This document shows positions 45,104 through 56,199 of a stretch of 64,000 nt of DNA, one piece after another. Each line of letters opens with the position of its first letter. Position 1 is the first letter of the stretch. The notes below the pieces were generated by a model that saw only the letters and a list, made by a program, of their open reading frames with translations, had not been told where the DNA came from and ran no database searches. The DNA is taken from positions 42,427,126 through 42,491,125 of the forward strand of contig CM037794.1 in NCBI GenBank assembly GCA_021229015.1, written 5' to 3'. This DNA is from Solen grandis (lineage: Eukaryota > Mollusca > Bivalvia > Adapedonta > Solenidae). The position numbers were made by a program, and so were the translations under genes.

Positions 45104-46329
45104 CTGTGACCTTTTAAAGGCCATTATATTTATGATTTATATTTCATGAAGAAGTAATGATGAAATAACATGACCTACTGAAGACGAACGCAAATGGTAC
45201 ACAATGTGCAAATATCTGCTGTAAAATATCAGTTAAACGCGTTAGAAATATTGATCAAATTACTTTATTTAGTATTTCGTATGGATGCCAAAATACTCTC
45301 ATTGTTTACATTTTGATTTGTCGGGTGTTCTCGAAGACGGACCCGTAATTGGAAATAATTTGAATTTGAAACACCGCCTGTTTATTTACTACGTCATCAT
45401 TTTATGTACTTGCGATTGGTTAACGGAGACACTCGGAATATGTATGGAAAACGTCAGATATGTCGACTACTTTGTAAACAATTGAATGACCTTAATTAAG
45501 AAAAACATTCTTTCTATTCATTCTATCATGCATTGCATGTAGTAATGTCGTAACAGATTGCATCGCTTTACAAATCTGTAACACAGATTTTGCTTTTCGG
45601 TCCAACGAATAGACACTGCTTTACACTGCCCATACATTATAGATAATTAATATTATGGTCAATAATAATGAAGTAAAGCTATAAGAAATAAAACTTATCC
45701 ACTTATTACAAAATAGTATTGCGCAATTGTATATATATTTCATTTTGACTGGGGATGTCAACAAAAGAAGATGAAGTCAATGATGGCTCTTGAAAGGCTA
45801 AAAAAGCAAAAAGAGAAAAGTTTGGGTCAAGAATTGGTATATTGTACAAAAATGTAGATGTAAAATGTGGAAATTAAAGCTGTAAATGCCTGGCGCTATC
45901 ACTGTTTCCCTGCATATATAGCGGCCCAAACCTATAAGTTATGCTTAATTTTGCATAAGATTGTCCAATACACATTTGTAGCAAATACATAATACATTTT
46001 ACAATTAGGTGAAGTAGTCACATTCTTTTTTAATAATATTTTAATTTTTTTGTACGTCAAACAATTTCATATTTTATATTCTTTTCTATACTTAGCATTC
46101 TAGTCGAATATTTGAAATAAAAGCCAATCATAATATACAATCACTAGAGTTGTCAATCACATTGTCAATGGTTGGATAGTGCCAATTATATTGAAGGTGA
46201 GTAGGTTATATTGAAATCTTGTCAGTATTTTTGATGGAGCATCAGAGAATATCTCTTCATCATAGATATTGTCATTACTTCAATATAGCGTACACACATA
46301 ACGTATACACTTTCAATACTATTGAAAAT
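45104..46329. other. no gene seen right of the gap
   Basis: No exon of BPNT1, mannanase or another gene. 45280-45485 carries a 66-codon plus frame without homology. The remainder is AT-rich. Confidence 0.45.
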
Positions 46330-47090
46330 TGTTGACCAGAGGCGGTCCTATATTGTCGTCATCTTCTCCGTCTGTCTGTACGTACGTACGTCCGTCCGTC
46401 CGTACTTCCACATTTCTTGTGAACGCAACTCCTCCTACGTTTCTGACCGTATCTTTTTAATACTTGGCTAATTTCATAACTGTAATGGCTAGATGTGCAT
46501 GAAGCGGTCATTTTCCAGTTCACTGACTTTTGCAAGAGTTATGTCCCTTGAAACTAAGTTTCTGTAGGTGAATGATATTGCAGCCTTGTGAACGCAACTC
46601 CTCCTACGTTTCTGACCGTATCTTTTCAATACTTGGCCAATGTCATAACTTTAATGTCTAGATGCACATGAAGCGGCCATTTTTGATTAATTGATTTTTG
46701 CAAGAGTTATGTCCCTTGAAATTAAGTTTCTGTAGGTGATTGATATTGAAGCCTTGTGATCGCAACCCCTTTTATGTTTCTGACTTTATCTTTTCAATAC
46801 TTGGTCAATGTCTATACTTAAATTGGTAGATGTGCATGAAGTGGCAATTTTCGGGTTCATTGATTTTTTAAAGAGTTATGTCCCTTGAAACTTAGTCTGT
46901 GTAGCTGATTGATATTGCAGCCTTGTGAATGCAACTCCTCCTAAGTTTTTGAATGGATCTTTATGAAAATTGGACGATGTCATTTCTATAATGAGTAGAT
47001 GTGCATGAGTTAATTGATTTGATCAATTATTTATAACAGGTAGAAGTGCATAAAGCAGGGATTATGTGGTTCAGTGATTTTTGCAAGAGT
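46330..47090 (-). mobile_element. tandem-bodied element, ~168-bp units, reverse orientation
   Basis: Four units anchored by TTGTGAACGCAACTCCTCCT at 46419, 46588, 46756 and 46925 (spacing 169, 168 and 169 bp), each with GCAAGAGTTATGTCCCTTGA. At the left, CGTACGTACGTCCGTCCGTC is the inverse of the GACGGACGGAC tract that closes other elements of this kind, so the element runs right to left. It stops about 200 bp short of the mannanase exon. Confidence 0.75.
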
Positions 47091-47291
47091 TATGCTCAGT
47101 AGGAAAAAAGGATACATATTGACACTGCCTTTTGACCTACTTTCACATCGGAAGCTTCTACAATCTTGATCTTTAGCTTTTGTGGCGGCGTATATTATGG
47201 TGCTACGACACTCTTGTTGACAATGATATCGAAAGTGTAACGGCCGCAATAGCTTTCTAAACCAAGTATAAAAAGTTTGCTGAATGCTTAC

Positions 47292-47483
47292 GGACGGAGT
47301 TACCGCCGGCTGCCTGTAGTTCCCCCAGGTACCTCTCGAGCTCGGATTTGACGTCATTGTACTTGTTGTTCCCGAAGTCGTAAGCGTAGTGATCCCAGGC
47401 TTGGTTCACCCCGGACAAGAACACACGATGGCCGTCCTTGACCAGGTGTGTCCCCTGCACGGACAGACGACCGCACTCTCCAC
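47292..47483 (-). CDS. mannanase-like gene exon 2 (FLSGVNQAW, GGNSVR)
   Basis: 192 bp, acceptor TTTGAAACAG, donor GTCC|GTAAGC, 2 nt in and 1 nt out. GC-rich relative to both sides, as expected for coding. Covers the first beta strand of the (beta/alpha)8 barrel and the R of NSVR, a conserved clan A residue. Confidence 0.85.
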
Positions 47484-50273
47484 CTGTTTCAAATGTGTAT
47501 CATGAAGCACATTTTTTATGACGCCGCGAAACTCCTTTAACACTGTATAAAGGACGTTTTGAATGTATCATAAGATGAAAGTAAACCAGTTAAAATTTGT
47601 ATTATTTATGCTGAACAAATAATCTAACGCAGGGAACACCATTCCATTCAAAATTCATCGAGAAAATCCGTCGGATACCCACGGCTGCCTATTACAACAG
47701 AATAAGCGTTCGTAAGGGAAAATCATGCAGTTGGTCATTCGGTTAAACATGTTGCTGGCGAAAATCAAGTCAGTCTGTTTCCTAGGTTTGAATTTTTTTA
47801 CATTGACTAAAAATACTTAAATGAATATCCGTGTTTTTCTTTTTTTATCGTTTCTTTTTCAAATAACTTCATTTTTAGATGTTCTTATTTATTTATTTAC
47901 TGCTCAGTCTGGAATGCATGCAACTCTCCTATTTTTCTAAATAATCCAAATGTTGATTCCAAATGTCATGTCTCGTGTGTCACGTTCCACATAAATTCAG
48001 GTTTTCCGTGTGATTTCTTGAACTTATGTAGATAGCAGGTGTTACATATCATTAATTCATTTTTCTGCCTACATGATAGTCTTGATAGTAAGTTTGTGAT
48101 TTAAATGTGACACTATTTATATCTTTCTCCTTTTCAAATATGGCATTTCTCCGTTATGCTACGTTTACACTATTTTCCCGGCGGCCACGGTGGCCACGTT
48201 TCAGACCACCGTGGACGTGAGAGAACGTGAGGAAACGGAATGGGCAAACGCGAGAGGCCGTGGATGCCGGGCCAAATTTTTAAACTGTCAAAAATTTCGC
48301 CACGGCAGTCACGGTGCGGATGAAAAACCTAGTAGGCCGTAGTAAAACGGGGTGATCGCAACAAAATGTAACAGTAATAGTACGTAATAGGCCGAAACAA
48401 AACTTGGAGGTTGTCCGTAGTAGTAGACCGGGAAGCATTCGAGATGTCTCGGCATACAATAATTGATTTTGCTTTGGAGGCCTTTTTAACAACTTTGTTC
48501 TCTGGTAGCACACATTTCGGCATAGAACATTTTAATTTCGTGGCTATGTTTTAACACGGTTGCATTATGGAATTGAAATGTGCTAACATGTTCAGTAAAC
48601 TGTAATAGCAAGTGCAAGCGAGTCAATCGCAAATATAGATTTTTGAACCACTGACAACTGTAATTCAATCATTTGTTAATACCTATCAATCTACACATTC
48701 ATGTCAGTATATCAGTTGCCCCAGTAGAACTTTCTATGCAGTGCGCTCCAAGTTTTGGTCGCGGTTTCGAATCTTGCTTGGGAACTTTTGTAATATTAAA
48801 TCTTATTCCAATTTATCTTTGTAAGATTAATAAATAAATAAAATGTAATAAATAAAAGAATGGAAATAAAGCACTTAGCAACGTTTTGCCCGTGGGAAGT
48901 GGCGGGCTGACCTATGGGAATTTAACATTATGGATTTTTGAGTCTTAAACCCCACCCTAGGACATTTGCAATTTGTCAAAATCCCCACATTCTATGCTTA
49001 CCAAAGTCTTTTTCAATGAATTGATGCATAATTTATATTTTTGTTTTCCTTTTAGTTGGTACATTGCAGTAATGAAATATTGCCTTCTATTAAAAAAAGT
49101 ATTCTTGGGCTATATTTTACTTAATATTTTCATGCATTGCCATATCTATAATTGTGCGTTTGTTGTATCTTTATTTGCTTCTTTAGATTTAAATACATTA
49201 AATCTTATTAACTTCTGAAAAGAGAGAAAGAGGAACAATGCGCTTATTGTAAGCCGTCCATTTAATTAAATATTGTGTTCATCCTTTTTTTCTGACGCTC
49301 GGGTTGACGGAAGTCAAAACGGGTTTAAGACAATGGGTTTGATCCTCCTTTATTAGGTTGAAAATAACATGCAAAGTTAATGCCTCCTCATTACATCAAA
49401 CACCTTGTTCTCTCGGCGCTGTTGGCGCTCTGAATTTAAACCGTAGGCACTAACATGCCCCAAAGTTGCCCAGGGACTCGAAGTTGCGTGAGGCGAATCA
49501 TTTCGTTAAGTAATAATGGTGTTTCCTCTGCATTGCCGTAATGCTGAATGTACCCAGACACTTGCCTAATATCCCCACGCTTCCCAATATATACAAAAGA
49601 AAATCATTCATAAACTGTCGTGCAACCTGCACCTTTCGATGACCATAAGCAGACTGACTGAATTTTGCGAATTATTAGCTTCTTTATATGTAGTGCTCAT
49701 CATGATCACCAGATATTTGCTGTTATATTCTTTAATGATCGTCTTGATCATTATATAAATGAACCTAATCACATCAATTAACAGAAACAATAAAAACAAC
49801 CCAATGTTTTAAAATATATCTTCAGCGAATGTTCATATTTTAAATATCAAAGATATATGATTAAACCTATATTTTCGTTACATTACAAAAAGCTTGTCGA
49901 CCAGCAAATTAGCTAACCCGGATGGAGTCGTATTTTCTGACGCTTCCAATATAGTTTGAAGCAAAGTATATATAAAGAGAGAGAGGTAGATATGTACACA
50001 TGGACGAGTATATAAATCATACACATGTGTACATAATTTATTAATAAAAATGAAGTACATTGGTGTGTAAATATTTCAACCTAACGACTTTTTGCAATTA
50101 CACAAATGACTGTTTTATTTTATTTTGATGTTTACCAAAATGAAGAATTTATCACAATCAAAACTACTGAGATTGTTGCTTAAGAATGATATCTCCTTTA
50201 TTAATAAAGCATCATATCTCGTACCTCTAATGACGATTAGGCCTAAAAGTACGACGAACACGGACACCTCCAT
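47292..50273 (-). CDS. GH5 beta-mannanase-like secreted enzyme, 5' exons only
   Basis: Two exons (50273-50225 and 47483-47292) join in phase. Exon 1 gives a start methionine and a hydrophobic signal peptide, MEVSVFVVLLGLIVIRG. Exon 2 begins GECGRLSVQGTHLVKDG, then VFLSGVNQAWDHYAYDFG and ends AAGGNSVR, matching the N-terminus of mollusc endo-1,4-beta-mannanases (glycoside hydrolase family 5), where FLSGxNxAWxxYGxDFG and GGNSVR are family hallmarks. Such enzymes are secreted into the gut to cut plant or algal mannan. The catalytic glutamates and about 300 further residues are not present between here and BPNT1. Either the gene is truncated or its exons fall in the N gap or on another scaffold. 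Confidence 0.8.
47484..50224 (-). other. intron 1 of the mannanase-like gene
   Basis: 2.7 kb intron. Holds a GC-rich palindromic patch at about 48175-48330 (GGCCACGGTGGCCACG, CCACCGTGG), probably a MITE relic, and a tRNA-like B-box GCGGTTTCGAATCTTGC at about 48761-48777. Low-complexity AT DNA otherwise; no exon. Confidence 0.6.
50225..50273 (-). CDS. mannanase-like gene exon 1 (signal peptide)
   Basis: 49 bp from ATG (50273-50271) to donor AGAG|GTACGA. Sixteen residues, hydrophobic core VFVVLLGLIVI. The single trailing G plus the GT of exon 2 restore a glycine codon. Identified by phase and its signal-peptide character. Confidence 0.75.
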
Positions 50274-50740
50274 AGTGGACCTGGGAATGGAACTAGGATC
50301 TTAAACATGTGGGACTTTCACATCTCCTGATAATGAATGGAGGCCAAGGTTGTAACACTGTTTGGAACATTTGTATTTAAATCCATTCGTACTTGACTCT
50401 TTTTTCCGATAGGTGCAAATGGTAGTTCTGATTTAAAAAAAAATACTGACAGGCGGATGGTTGGACGTACTGAGCATGAAGAATATCCAAATTTGTGTTT
50501 AGCAGTATTGACCCAGTCGGTCTATCCTTGCCAATATCATCAGTTCGTATATCGACAATGTATGGGACCGCATAATGTGGCCGTGTCAGTGGCTCCAAAT
50601 TTCATCGGAATAGGAACTGTGTTGTTATATTTTTCGCCCCTCATGTTCTGCTTTATATCAAAACATAAACGATTACAAAGGTCGTACTTATGTAATAATA
50701 ATAAAAAAAAAATGCTCAGTTTGCATGGTCTTATATCTAT
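50274..50740. other. upstream region of the mannanase-like gene
   Basis: Should contain the promoter; no TATA box or initiator could be picked. A 102-codon plus frame at 50457-50765 overlaps a minus frame and shows no family. Confidence 0.4.
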
Positions 50741-51515
50741 GGTGGCATTTATCGCCACCACTTAGTTTTCATGAAAATTTATCGAAAAAAAATATATGCA
50801 GTTTTCATGATACCTGATAATAGTAATAAACTGGAATTTTGCGTGTTAGTGCTTTAAATCGCCACCACATATCTGTTATTCTAGTTTCACGATATCTCAA
50901 GTAGTTTCATGAAATCTGCTTTCTGTTTCCGTGAAAATATTCAGGCTTTCAAGATAACACTTATCTTAAAAATATTTTTTTTCATTTTGGATACCTTGGG
51001 AATTTATTTTACGATACTAAATATATGAAAAACTCACTATTTCTAGAAAATTTATTTAATTTCATGAAATTTTATAGTTATGTGGTGGCGAGAAATGGCA
51101 GTAACGTGCAAAGTTTTGTGAAGATAATTATTTGTTTCGTGAAAAATATACTAATTTTCATGATACCATATAATTTTCATGCAAAAACTCAAAACTTTTC
51201 GTGAAAGTTTTATCAAATTTTCATGAAAATTAAGTTGTTAAGTGGTGGCGGAATATCCCCAAAAAAATACTGTGTTTGTCTGTTATGCAGGACTTTTTTG
51301 CATTTTTTGTTAGGGGTGAGTGTCATGCTATGGTGGCATATTCTCGTCACAACTTAACCACTACGTTTTCACGAAAAGTTTTGATTTTTTCATGAAAATT
51401 ATATGGTATCATGAGAATGAATATATTTTTCACGAAACAAAATAATTATCTTAACTGAAAACTTTGCACGTTACTGCCATTTCTTGCCACCACATAACTA
51501 TAAGATTTCATGAAA
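50741..51515. repeat. inverted repeat with TTTCATGAAAA words
   Basis: Arm 51065-51260 (ATAGTTATGTGGTGGCGAGA to AAGTGGTGGCGG) is the approximate inverse of 51335-51505 (GGTGGCATATTCTCGTCAC to GCCACCACATAACTAT), with a ~75-bp loop. A further partial copy occupies 50741-50900 (ATCGCCACCACTTAGTTTTC). TTTTCATGAAAATT and TCGTGAAA words recur more than ten times. Confidence 0.8.
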
Positions 51516-52278
51516 TCTAAATAAAACTTTCTCGAAAATTGATTTTTCATGATATTTGTCTAGTATCTGAAAAAAAGGTACACAATTTACTATGATGAAT
51601 ATGATTAAAATCAAAACCAAAACCAGCTTTATTTTCTTATACTTATTTTTCGCGTGGCCGAGCCGTGCACAGTTCACACAAAATTGTGTATTTTCATACA
51701 AAGTTTAAGGTGCTACTCAAACACCAATTTTACCCAGTGTGAATAGAAACAGTCAAAAACGAACTTTTGTGAACAAAATCATTTAAAAGTAGGATTTTTT
51801 TTGTTGTTGAAGATTTAATTTATTACTCAGCTCCAGGTATTGCTATAGGCAGGTGAAACACCTGTTCGTAGCGCTCTGTATGTGAGGGTTATTCCAGGAC
51901 TGATTGTCCTGATGTGACGTTTTCAAGTTTCCCCCATTTCAAGTTCACCGGGTAGTTAAAAAACGTTTTCAAATTCTCCTCCATGGGAACATACACTTTT
52001 TCAAATGCTCTCCAACATGTTAAAGGCGTATTTCACAATAGCGTTGTTTTTTTTACTATATAGACAAAGAATGAAAATCAAAACTACCGAACAGATTTTT
52101 TTTTAACTTGGCATGTTTATAGAGAATCACACTAGAAACAAATTGATGGGGTAAAAAAACGGAGCTCTCCACACTACTTTTTGAGTTATCTGCCCCTAAA
52201 TGAGTTTTTTTGTGTGTGTGCTCTTTTCTGTCATTTCCAAGGGCAAAATCAAGCCTATCGATACCCATTCCCATTATT
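51516..52278. other. no gene seen
   Basis: Moderately AT-rich. At 51800-51920 a degenerate SINE-type body (ATTGCTATAGGCAGGTG, TTATTCCAGGACTG) resembles the body of the repeats at 59258 and 58507. Confidence 0.4.
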
Positions 52279-54592
52279 GGGGTTTTCGCATCGCAGTGCG
52301 AAAACCCTTTGTTCTCGTTCTGTTTCTTTTTTTTTTTTTTTTTTTTTTTTTTTCTAACCCTTTTTTGTGAACGGCATAGCTCCGAGGTTAGAAAAGCCAC
52401 ATCTATGAAACTTTTATCAGTAATAACCACGTACTTGAAGATGATCCTAACGTCGAGAAAATTTTCATTTTTGTTTTGATTTTCCCGCCAGGGGGCGTTT
52501 TATATGAAAATGTTTAATAAGCAATATCTCAATTATTTGAGGTCCGATTCAAATGCGGTTTTTTGCATAATGTTCCGTGTAAATAGCCCAATAAAATATG
52601 ATAGGTTCCAAAAATTTGCGTATATAAAAACTTTCGTGCTACAGGAGGTTGAAAGTTCGAATCTCGCAAAAAAACTGTGAAATAAGGGTAGGTCTACCAA
52701 AAACGTGCCCATTTTATTCAGAGATGAGATAGAAGAATTTTGTTTGTTGCATATGATTCGCAAGACATATACGCACAAAATATATGGGGTGGCGATTTTA
52801 AGAATTGCATGGTTTGTCCACAGTACGAGGTCAAACAACCAATATTTTCGAAAAATCAACATTTTAAAAGCATGACTTTTAAGGTTATTTGCAGCTCCTG
52901 ACTTTATTTTTTGTTCCATCTTCATCATTTTTTTCACTGTTAATGCATTTTTATAAAACAAATAAAATCATAGAAAACAAATCAAGCATAACATGCAACG
53001 GTCAAGGTCATATACCAATTATTATTATTTATATCGGCATAAAATAGCTCCAAATCTAAAAATATTTTATAGAAAGTATATGAACAAAAATTTTAGTCTG
53101 TGAAGAGCTCTTTCCATTGGTGTTTAGTCTTTGAAGATCGGACTTCATTTGATCAAATGACCACAGTCCAAAGTTTGATCCTCTTATCAAACAATTGCAT
53201 ATCCATATGTTTCCTCTTTTTTGCTGCTCTTGACTTTATTTTTTGTTCAATCTTAATCATTATTTCACTGTTTATGCATTTTTATCAAACATATAAAATC
53301 ATAGAAAAAATCAAGCATAATATGCAAAGGTCAAGGTCATATACCAATTATTATTATTTTTATCGGCATAAAATAGCTCCAAATCTAAAAATATTTTATA
53401 GAAAGTATATGAACAAAAGTTTTAGTTTGTGAAGAGTTCTTACCATTAATGTTTAGTTTTTGAAGATCGGACTTCATTTGATTAAATGACCACAGTCCAA
53501 AGTTTGATCCTCTTATCAAACAATTGTATATCCATATTCTTACACTTTTTTGCTGCTCCTGAATTTATATTTTTTGTTCAATCTTCATCATTGTTTCACT
53601 GTTTATACATTTTTATAAAACAAATAAATTCATAGAAAAGAAATCAAGCATAATATGCAAAGGTCAAGGTCATATACCAATTATTATTATTTTTATCGGC
53701 ATAAAATAGCTCCAAATCTAAAAATATTTTATAGAAAGTATATGAACAAAAGTTTTAGTCTGTGAAGAGCTCTTTCCATTGGTGTTTAGTTTTTGAAGAT
53801 CGGACTACATTTGATCAAATGACCAGAGTCCAAAGTTTGATCCTCTTATCAAACAATTGTATGTCCATATGTTTCCTCTTTTTTGCTGCTCCTGACTTTA
53901 TTTTTTGTTCAATCTTCATCATTATTTCACTGTTTATGCATTTTTATAAAACAAATAAATTCATAGAAAAAAAATCAAGCATAATATGCAAAGGTCAAGG
54001 TCATATACCAATTATTTTTATTTTTATCGGCACAAATAGCTTCAAATCTAAAAATATTTTATAGAAAGTATATGTAGAAAAGTTTTAGTCTGTGAAGAGA
54101 TCTTTCCATTGGTGTTTAGTTTTTGAAGATCGGACTTCATTTTATCAAATTACCACAGTCCAAAGTTTGATCCTTTTATCAAACAATTGAAAATTCATAT
54201 GTTTCTTCTTTTTTGCAGCTCCTGACTTTATTTTAGTTCATTCTTCATCATTTTTTCACTGTTTATGAAGTTAAATAATACAAATAAACTCATAGTAAAT
54301 AACGATGAAAATATGCAAAGGTCAAGGTCATAATACCGATTATTGTTATTTTTATCGGCACAAACTAGCTTCAAATCTAAAAATATTTTATAGAGAGTAT
54401 ATGAACAAAAGTTTTAGTTCGTGAAGAGATCGTTCTAATGGTGTTTATTTTTGAAGATCGGACTTCATTTGATCAATTAACAACAATATTCGAATAAAAT
54501 TAATATCAATCAATTATGTCTGCAGTTGAAACCAGTACTCTTTCTAGTCAAGTTAAAAGCGAAAACCGAGATGCCGCTTTGCGGTTCTAGTT
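52279..54592. mobile_element. 2.3-kb element with hairpin ends and 331-bp tandem core
   Basis: The left end carries the perfect hairpin GGGTTTTCGCA-TCGCAG-TGCGAAAACCC (about 52280-52307). Next comes a ~29-T run at 52324-52352. The right end is GCGAAAACCGAGATGCCGCT followed by TTGCGGTTCTAG. Between them, 52990-54480 holds about five units of ~331 bp, anchored by GGTCAAGGTCATATACCAAT at 53001, 53329, 53662, 53993 and 54320. Units share ATTATTTTTATCGGCATAAA and TTTGAAGATCGGACTTCATT. Open frames inside units (110 and 100 codons, same protein twice) are repeat artefacts. Confidence 0.75.
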
Positions 54593-56051
54593 GTTTGTTG
54601 TTTCCTTAGTCATTATGCAAAGTTTAAAACAATTCCATTCAATTGATTTCTCACAATGTTTCAGCAAATAGACATACTGCGTTTTTCTTGAAAAAAAAAA
54701 AAGAAGAAAATGTGTATATATTCGCGTTTGGACTAAAGTATAAATTCTGTTGCATAAAATTTCTACAAATATCGGGATCTGCACCTAGATACCGGATGAT
54801 CCGGTCAGCGATTGAAAAAAAAATGCTTATGCCTAGTATAACATTTGTTTCGGCACCATTTACGCTTGCGAAAAACCAAGCTTGTCTCGAAATGACACAA
54901 TTCTGACATTTGACACATTCTAAATATTTGAAATGTAAGCATCTTCAATAACCATCTTTGTTTCCCTGATAAAAATATTTCATTCCTTAACAAATTATTT
55001 TGTCGGTATGGTCACTATTTATGTCACTTACTCGCCTTTTTTTTTGTTAAACAAGCATGGCGGAATGTGCTTCTACCTCAATTCATACTTTAAATTTTAT
55101 TTATGGTGGCGTTCACTCGTGGTTAATAAGGTTAAACCCGTGTCTAATTTCAACTTTACGTCAAGCAGCTCCACCATCTTTTGTTTCATTTTGTATCATG
55201 TGACGTTTGAGCAATGCCTTTCAGACTTAAAAATCTTAATGATAAAATACTGTCTAAAAGGTAACATAACATACCCTAATATAGAATACCTTTATTTGAC
55301 TGTTACTATAAATTATATTATTTACCCTGTGATCACACGTAGCTAGTCAAACTTTCTTACAATGATTACTTCTCCATACAGTTTGCATCGAAGAATTTAT
55401 AAAATCATACCCCCTTCCAGTACTTGTATTCCTGCAATACGATACAATAGAATTTTAGGATTGGTCATTCTCATTTGAGATAACTTCCATTTCACTAAAT
55501 TCATGTTGGTGTCTATGTCACTAACCGCACATCGTGAGAAGTAATTACTAACCATCATTATCAATTAGCTTGTAAACTTATATACAGGGCTAATTTCAAT
55601 TATCATATTAACCCATAAATATAAGTATTTTATAAGCATTTTAATTATCTGAGACTATTTCACCCGGAGGATCCAGTGAAGAAAGAACTTGTAATATATG
55701 AATAGAATAAAATATGATTGGAACTTGGTAAATATAACTCTTTAAATAGTTCTTTATATTTCTAAAACAAATAATAAAACATGACATACTATATTTACAC
55801 GTCTTGTGGCTGCAATGTAGGGTAATAGGGTTTCACCATCATGTTATCATATCACAGACATTTTCGGCACACTGCATTGGTTCTAAACCAGAGGATATAT
55901 TCAATTAAACAGGTACACTGTGTCTACACAATTAATCATGTCAAATAAACATAACTGTGTCCATCAATTATAGTATATATTACCAGCTGTGGTGCTATAT
56001 GGCTTGTGTGGCTTATACTTGGTGAGTTTCTGTATATTATAACGTTTTCAC
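54593..56051. other. region downstream of LRRC74A
   Basis: No further gene. The 3' untranslated region of LRRC74A should begin at 56051 and go leftward. Possible minus-strand polyadenylation words exist but none stands out. Small frames at 54587-55346 lack homology. Confidence 0.4.
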
Positions 56052-56199
56052 TCATTTAACTACACTTCTGCCCATTGTTTTGGATTTCCCTTTACTTGTA
56101 GTCTGTTTTGGCTGCGGTCGATCGGATGCCCCGTTAGTATTGCTTTGGTTGCGGCGCTCGTTTTTCTCCTCTTCAGGCTCAGTTATGCCCAGTAAAGTT
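56052..56199 (-). CDS. LRRC74A: LRRC74A terminal exon
   Basis: 148 bp, acceptor CTTTGCCAG, stop TGA at 56054-56052. Encodes TLLGITEPEEEKNERRNQ and a polar, basic tail rich in Lys, Ser and Thr, unlikely to be folded. The first base completes an Arg codon from the previous exon. Confidence 0.88.

Noticed and set aside
45285..45485. Candidate third exon of the mannanase-like gene or first exon of BPNT1
   Set aside because: Neither strand shows the expected residues (VWVH after NSVR, or G-D-L-G-I-V) and no suitable splice sites exist.
50457..50765. 102-codon plus frame upstream of the mannanase-like gene
   Set aside because: Antisense frames overlap it equally well and no family is recognisable; ends in poly-A-rich sequence.
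53100..54064. Two near-identical plus frames (110 and 100 codons)
   Set aside because: Both are fragments of the 331-bp tandem unit; duplication explains the similarity.
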